DNA from: Bryobacteraceae bacterium
GTDB lineage: Bacteria; Acidobacteriota; Terriglobia; Bryobacterales; Bryobacteraceae
Length of the DNA: 62,250 nt
Direction: 5' to 3'
NCBI GenBank assembly: GCA_025055455.1
Contig: JANWXD010000024.1
Location: 1-62,250 of the forward strand
Each line of letters starts with the position of its first letter. Position 1 is the first letter of the stretch. Positions 61,467 to 62,250 of the stretch are shown here, piece after piece. The notes beneath the pieces were generated by a model, which had not been told where the DNA came from, made no database searches, and saw only the letters and a program-made list of their open reading frames with translations. The translations under genes were made by a program, and so were the position numbers.

Positions 61467-62250
61467 TCGTCCAGACAGCGGTTGCGTTCGATGCGGTTGC
61501 TGGCCCGGGAGATGCCGGGCGCAAAGCCGAGGCACCGCGCGCCCATCTTCCAGCCGGAGATCAGATTGTCGGCGATGACGTTGTTCCGCGCCGGATCGGG
61601 CCGTTCGGCGCGCCGGCCAAGGTAGATGCCCGATCGCATCAGGTCCGGTTCGTCCGGCCAGTGCGCGCACACAAAGCGCGCCGCACTTTCATGGCAGCGG
61701 GCCAGGTTCAGCCGGCGCAACTGGTTGCCGACGATCTGGTGGCCGGAACCGATGAGGAAAATCCCGCCGAATTTCGTCCCTTCGATCACGTTGCCGACCA
61801 CGACCACGTTGCGAGACGCCATCTGGGGGTTGGCATTGTTGAACACGATGCCGAAGTGACCGTGGGGATAGTCGTCGGCCGCGCCGCGGTTGGTGCAGAC
61901 GTTGTCGCGGACCTCGCCATGGTGGAAGCCGTCGAGATCCATGCACTTGCCGTTGATCTCCTCGAAGCGGTTGCGGAGGTACGCGCTGCGGTCCACGTTG
62001 CCGGCCGTGTCGATCGCTACCGGAATCCCGCCACCTTCGACGTCCACGGCTTCGGTCGGGAAGCCGATGCGAGCGCCGCGGTTGTCCTCGACGCGGACGG
62101 CGGTGGCGTGGCCCACTTGGATCGCATCGCGGCCGATCGTCCAGAAGTGGTTGCCCGCGATCACGCCCGGCCCGTTCCGCGGCGAGGCGGCGCGCGAGTG
62201 AGTCCACACGGCGTTGCCGAGCACGTTGCGGAAGATCGAATCCCGGACGG
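61463..62250 (-). CDS. Right-handed parallel beta-helix protein (5' part beyond the window)
   Basis: At least 262 residues; the frame is open to the window edge (62250), and the first ATG at 62224 lies inside a repeat, so the true start is outside. Repeats with N and G ladders (NHFWTIGRDAIQVGHATAV; GIVFNNANPQMASRNVVVVG followed by NVIEGTKFGGIFLIGSGHQI; NNVIADNLISGWKMGARCLG) are those of pectate-lyase-like beta-helices (Beta_helix/NosD). It is probably secreted and may bind or cut polysaccharide. It is coupled to the methyltransferase gene by an ATGA overlap. Confidence 0.85.
   Translation of the reverse strand, partial: VRDSIFRNVLGNAVWTHSRAASPRNGPGVIAGNHFWTIGRDAIQVGHATAVRVEDNRGARIGFPTEAVDVEGGGIPVAIDTAGNVDRSAYLRNRFEEINGKCMDLDGFHHGEVRDNVCTNRGAADDYPHGHFGIVFNNANPQMASRNVVVVGNVIEGTKFGGIFLIGSGHQIVGNQLRRLNLARCHESAARFVCAHWPDEPDLMRSGIYLGRRAERPDPARNNVIADNLISGWKMGARCLGFAPGISRASNRIERNRCLDE

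Overview
The window is high-GC bacterial chromosome, most likely from an Acidobacteriota of the Solibacter/Bryobacter type. The lineage call is an inference. It rests on a PEP-CTERM protein (29268-29936), a methyltransferase whose C-terminal half resembles the repeated domain first named in Solibacter (60174-61466), and a dense operon style with many 4-nt ATGA/GTGA overlaps. Housekeeping blocks alternate with two large accessory operons. There is one tRNA, no rRNA, no CRISPR array and no recognisable insertion sequence.

Left end (1-8600): a tight leftward operon runs M16 peptidase, TPM-domain protein, nucleotidyltransferase-fold protein, LemA, semialdehyde dehydrogenase and a fumarylacetoacetase-fold protein cut by the window edge. 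The last two fit the end of an oxidative pentose (Weimberg-like) route. Then come rlmN on the other strand, an orphan Phd-type antitoxin remnant, and a secreted DUF5060/DUF4038 glycoside-hydrolase-like protein.

Exopolysaccharide operon (8902-21976, leftward): a near-consensus sigma-70 promoter at 21949-21976 precedes a small RHH-like protein, a Wza-type export protein, a Wzc-type tyrosine autokinase, a membrane sulfatase-like protein, a methyltransferase, two GT4 glycosyltransferases, an O-antigen-ligase/polymerase-like membrane protein, a DUF362 protein, a WecG/TagA transferase and the initiating sugar-phosphate transferase. No flippase is visible. The middle looks less GC-rich than its flanks.

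Tetrapyrrole start (22043-26535, leftward): ccsA/hemX-like, hemA, hemC and a cobA-hemD fusion. Divergent from it are an SDR oxidoreductase, a single-ring ClpB-like AAA+ ATPase behind a sigma-54-like promoter, tRNA-Val(GAC) and a PEP-CTERM protein.

Corrinoid block (30337-49385, leftward): cbiZ and cbiB are followed by a cobalamin riboswitch, then a 12-gene operon of cob(I)alamin adenosyltransferase, a small uncharacterised protein, BtuF/BtuC/BtuD-type transporter 1, a TonB-dependent receptor, transporter 2 (binding protein, ATPase, permease), a CobN-family chelatase with an N-terminal Fe-S ferredoxin-like domain, a fused ChlI-ChlD subunit and cobyric acid synthase. No corrin-ring methyltransferases are present, so the locus reads as uptake, salvage and chelation. 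A demetallation role for the CobN protein is an open alternative.

Right end (49806-62250): a rightward housekeeping operon runs ffh, rpsP, khpA, rimM, trmD, rplS, rnhB, a small membrane protein, lepB, a mannose-1-phosphate guanylyltransferase, an EcsC protein, a phosphoesterase, prfB (with programmed frameshift) and tsaC. It converges on a methyltransferase and a beta-helix protein cut by the edge. A 60-nt intergenic element occurs twice (29117-29176 and 49806-49865), each time upstream of a rightward gene.
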